Source: a virus
Virus record (IMG/VR): IMGVR_UViG_3300021356_000038
Location: 1-45,171 of that record
DNA length: 45,171 nucleotides
Direction: 5' to 3' (one strand)
Shown: one piece after another, positions 44,673 through 45,171 of the stretch
How positions within the stretch are numbered: the stretch's first letter is position 1
Layout: the number at the start of each line of letters is the position of its first letter
Translations under genes and position numbers: made by a program
The notes under the pieces: generated by a model
What the model was told of the DNA's origin: nothing
Seen by the model: the letters and a program-made list of their open reading frames with translations, nothing else
Database searches by the model: none

Positions 44673-45171
44673 TTAATGAAAAGAAGAAATCAGGTAAGAA
44701 AGATGCGTGCTATCGCAAGGTAAAGTCTCGTTACTCGGTATGGCCTTCGGCTTATGCCTCTGGTGCTCTTGTCAAGTGCAGAAAGAAAGGTGCTAAGAGA
44801 TGGGGTAAGGGTAGAAAGGATGAAGCCCTCCATACTGCTTACTTTAATTTTGCTTTACAGCTAGTTGAAGAAGAATATACAGATCCTGGTATGGAAAATA
44901 AAACAACCAGTACAACTGAACAACCGGAAACAACCAGTACAACTGAACAACCGGAAACAACCAAGCCAAAGTCTCCTGGTAAATTCAGAAGTTTCTTAAA
45001 AAAGAAAACGAAAGGATTAAAAAAGAGAACGAAAATTAAAGGATCTGAAGCCATTTTTTCTACCACGCCTGGACAAGCCCCTACTCCTGAGGAACAAGCG
45101 GAACTACAAAAAGTCCTAAGGCGGTCTGACCGTGACGAAAGAACTGCTCAGGCAGCGGCTAGAGGGACTTC
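44669..45171 (+). CDS. Lys-rich protein with KDACYxKVKSRY module (partial, runs past right edge)
   Basis: The ATG at 44669 overlaps the previous stop. 167 codons are visible. The N-terminal module GKKDACYRKVKSRYSVWPSA followed by YASGALVKCRKKGAKRWG is another conserved lysine-rich domain that I know from marine phages and giant viruses. A Thr/Glu/Pro linker with two 27-bp repeats (TTSTTEQPE twice) and a second basic segment follow. The C-terminus is outside the window. The pairing with the previous gene suggests that both serve the same role. Confidence 0.7.
   Translation, partial: MINEKKKSGKKDACYRKVKSRYSVWPSAYASGALVKCRKKGAKRWGKGRKDEALHTAYFNFALQLVEEEYTDPGMENKTTSTTEQPETTSTTEQPETTKPKSPGKFRSFLKKKTKGLKKRTKIKGSEAIFSTTPGQAPTPEEQAELQKVLRRSDRDERTAQAAARGT

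Overview
The window reads as the genome of a contractile-tailed phage (myovirus) of the T4 superfamily, but one distant from the enterobacterial T4 phages. Recognisable T4-type proteins are baseplate wedge gp6 (cut by the left edge), gp25 and gp53, a gp5-like spike, a gp26-like baseplate chaperone, portal gp20, large terminase gp17 and the UvsW helicase. Many neighbours are too diverged to name. Nothing identifies the host. Genes of this kind are common in marine T4-like phages, but that is an impression and not a measurement.

Layout. (1) 1-11249: a tightly overlapping minus-strand baseplate/tail operon (gp6, gp25, a LamG-domain protein, spike, hub, gp53, a tail-tube-proximal protein, tape measure, a small protein). 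(2) 11285-16753: plus-strand DNA-metabolism genes (TOPRIM primase, UvsW, a small UvsW.1-like protein) alternate with minus-strand genes (Fe-S PD-(D/E)XK nuclease, a structural protein, the gp26-like chaperone, which has a canonical -1 frameshift heptamer). (3) 16754-27901: minus-strand giant tail fibre (2057 aa, several tandem repeat arrays), a 534-aa protein, portal and terminase. (4) 27934-31841: a glycosyltransferase, three tiny genes, a beta-helix protein, and two very basic proteins with T4-type prohead-protease sites, hence candidate internal head proteins.

(5) 32098-38945: a G+C-richer accessory island of about 20 small plus-strand genes, including a DUF2958 protein and a GP88-family protein. 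Seven intergenic cassettes repeat here. Each has two GC hairpins whose stems covary, then a 27-bp box with TAAGT...ACTTA ends, then a promoter. The distance from box to -10 is exactly 59 nt in six copies and 49 nt (one helical turn less) in the seventh. The -10 lies 6 or 7 nt upstream of the ATG, so the genes should be transcribed as leaderless mRNAs. Canonical sigma70-like promoters elsewhere in the window, including the one for uvsW, have the same geometry: 14 genes in all. (6) 38946-39367: AT-rich, with a bidirectional terminator and a 13-bp element whose five copies run to 39432. (7) 39368-43855: minus-strand small genes, a DUF4406 protein, a sigma-like factor, an SGNH hydrolase and a conserved phage protein. 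(8) 43929-45171: two lysine-rich plus-strand proteins, the second cut by the right edge.

Together: late virion genes lie on the minus strand, and early/accessory genes are on the plus strand or in short minus-strand clusters. The most unusual system is the set of phased hairpin-box-promoter cassettes feeding leaderless genes. It resembles, but elaborates on, the promoter/stem-loop (PeSL) cassettes described in T4-type phages. The frameshifted chaperone and the candidate head-packaged proteins are further points worth testing.
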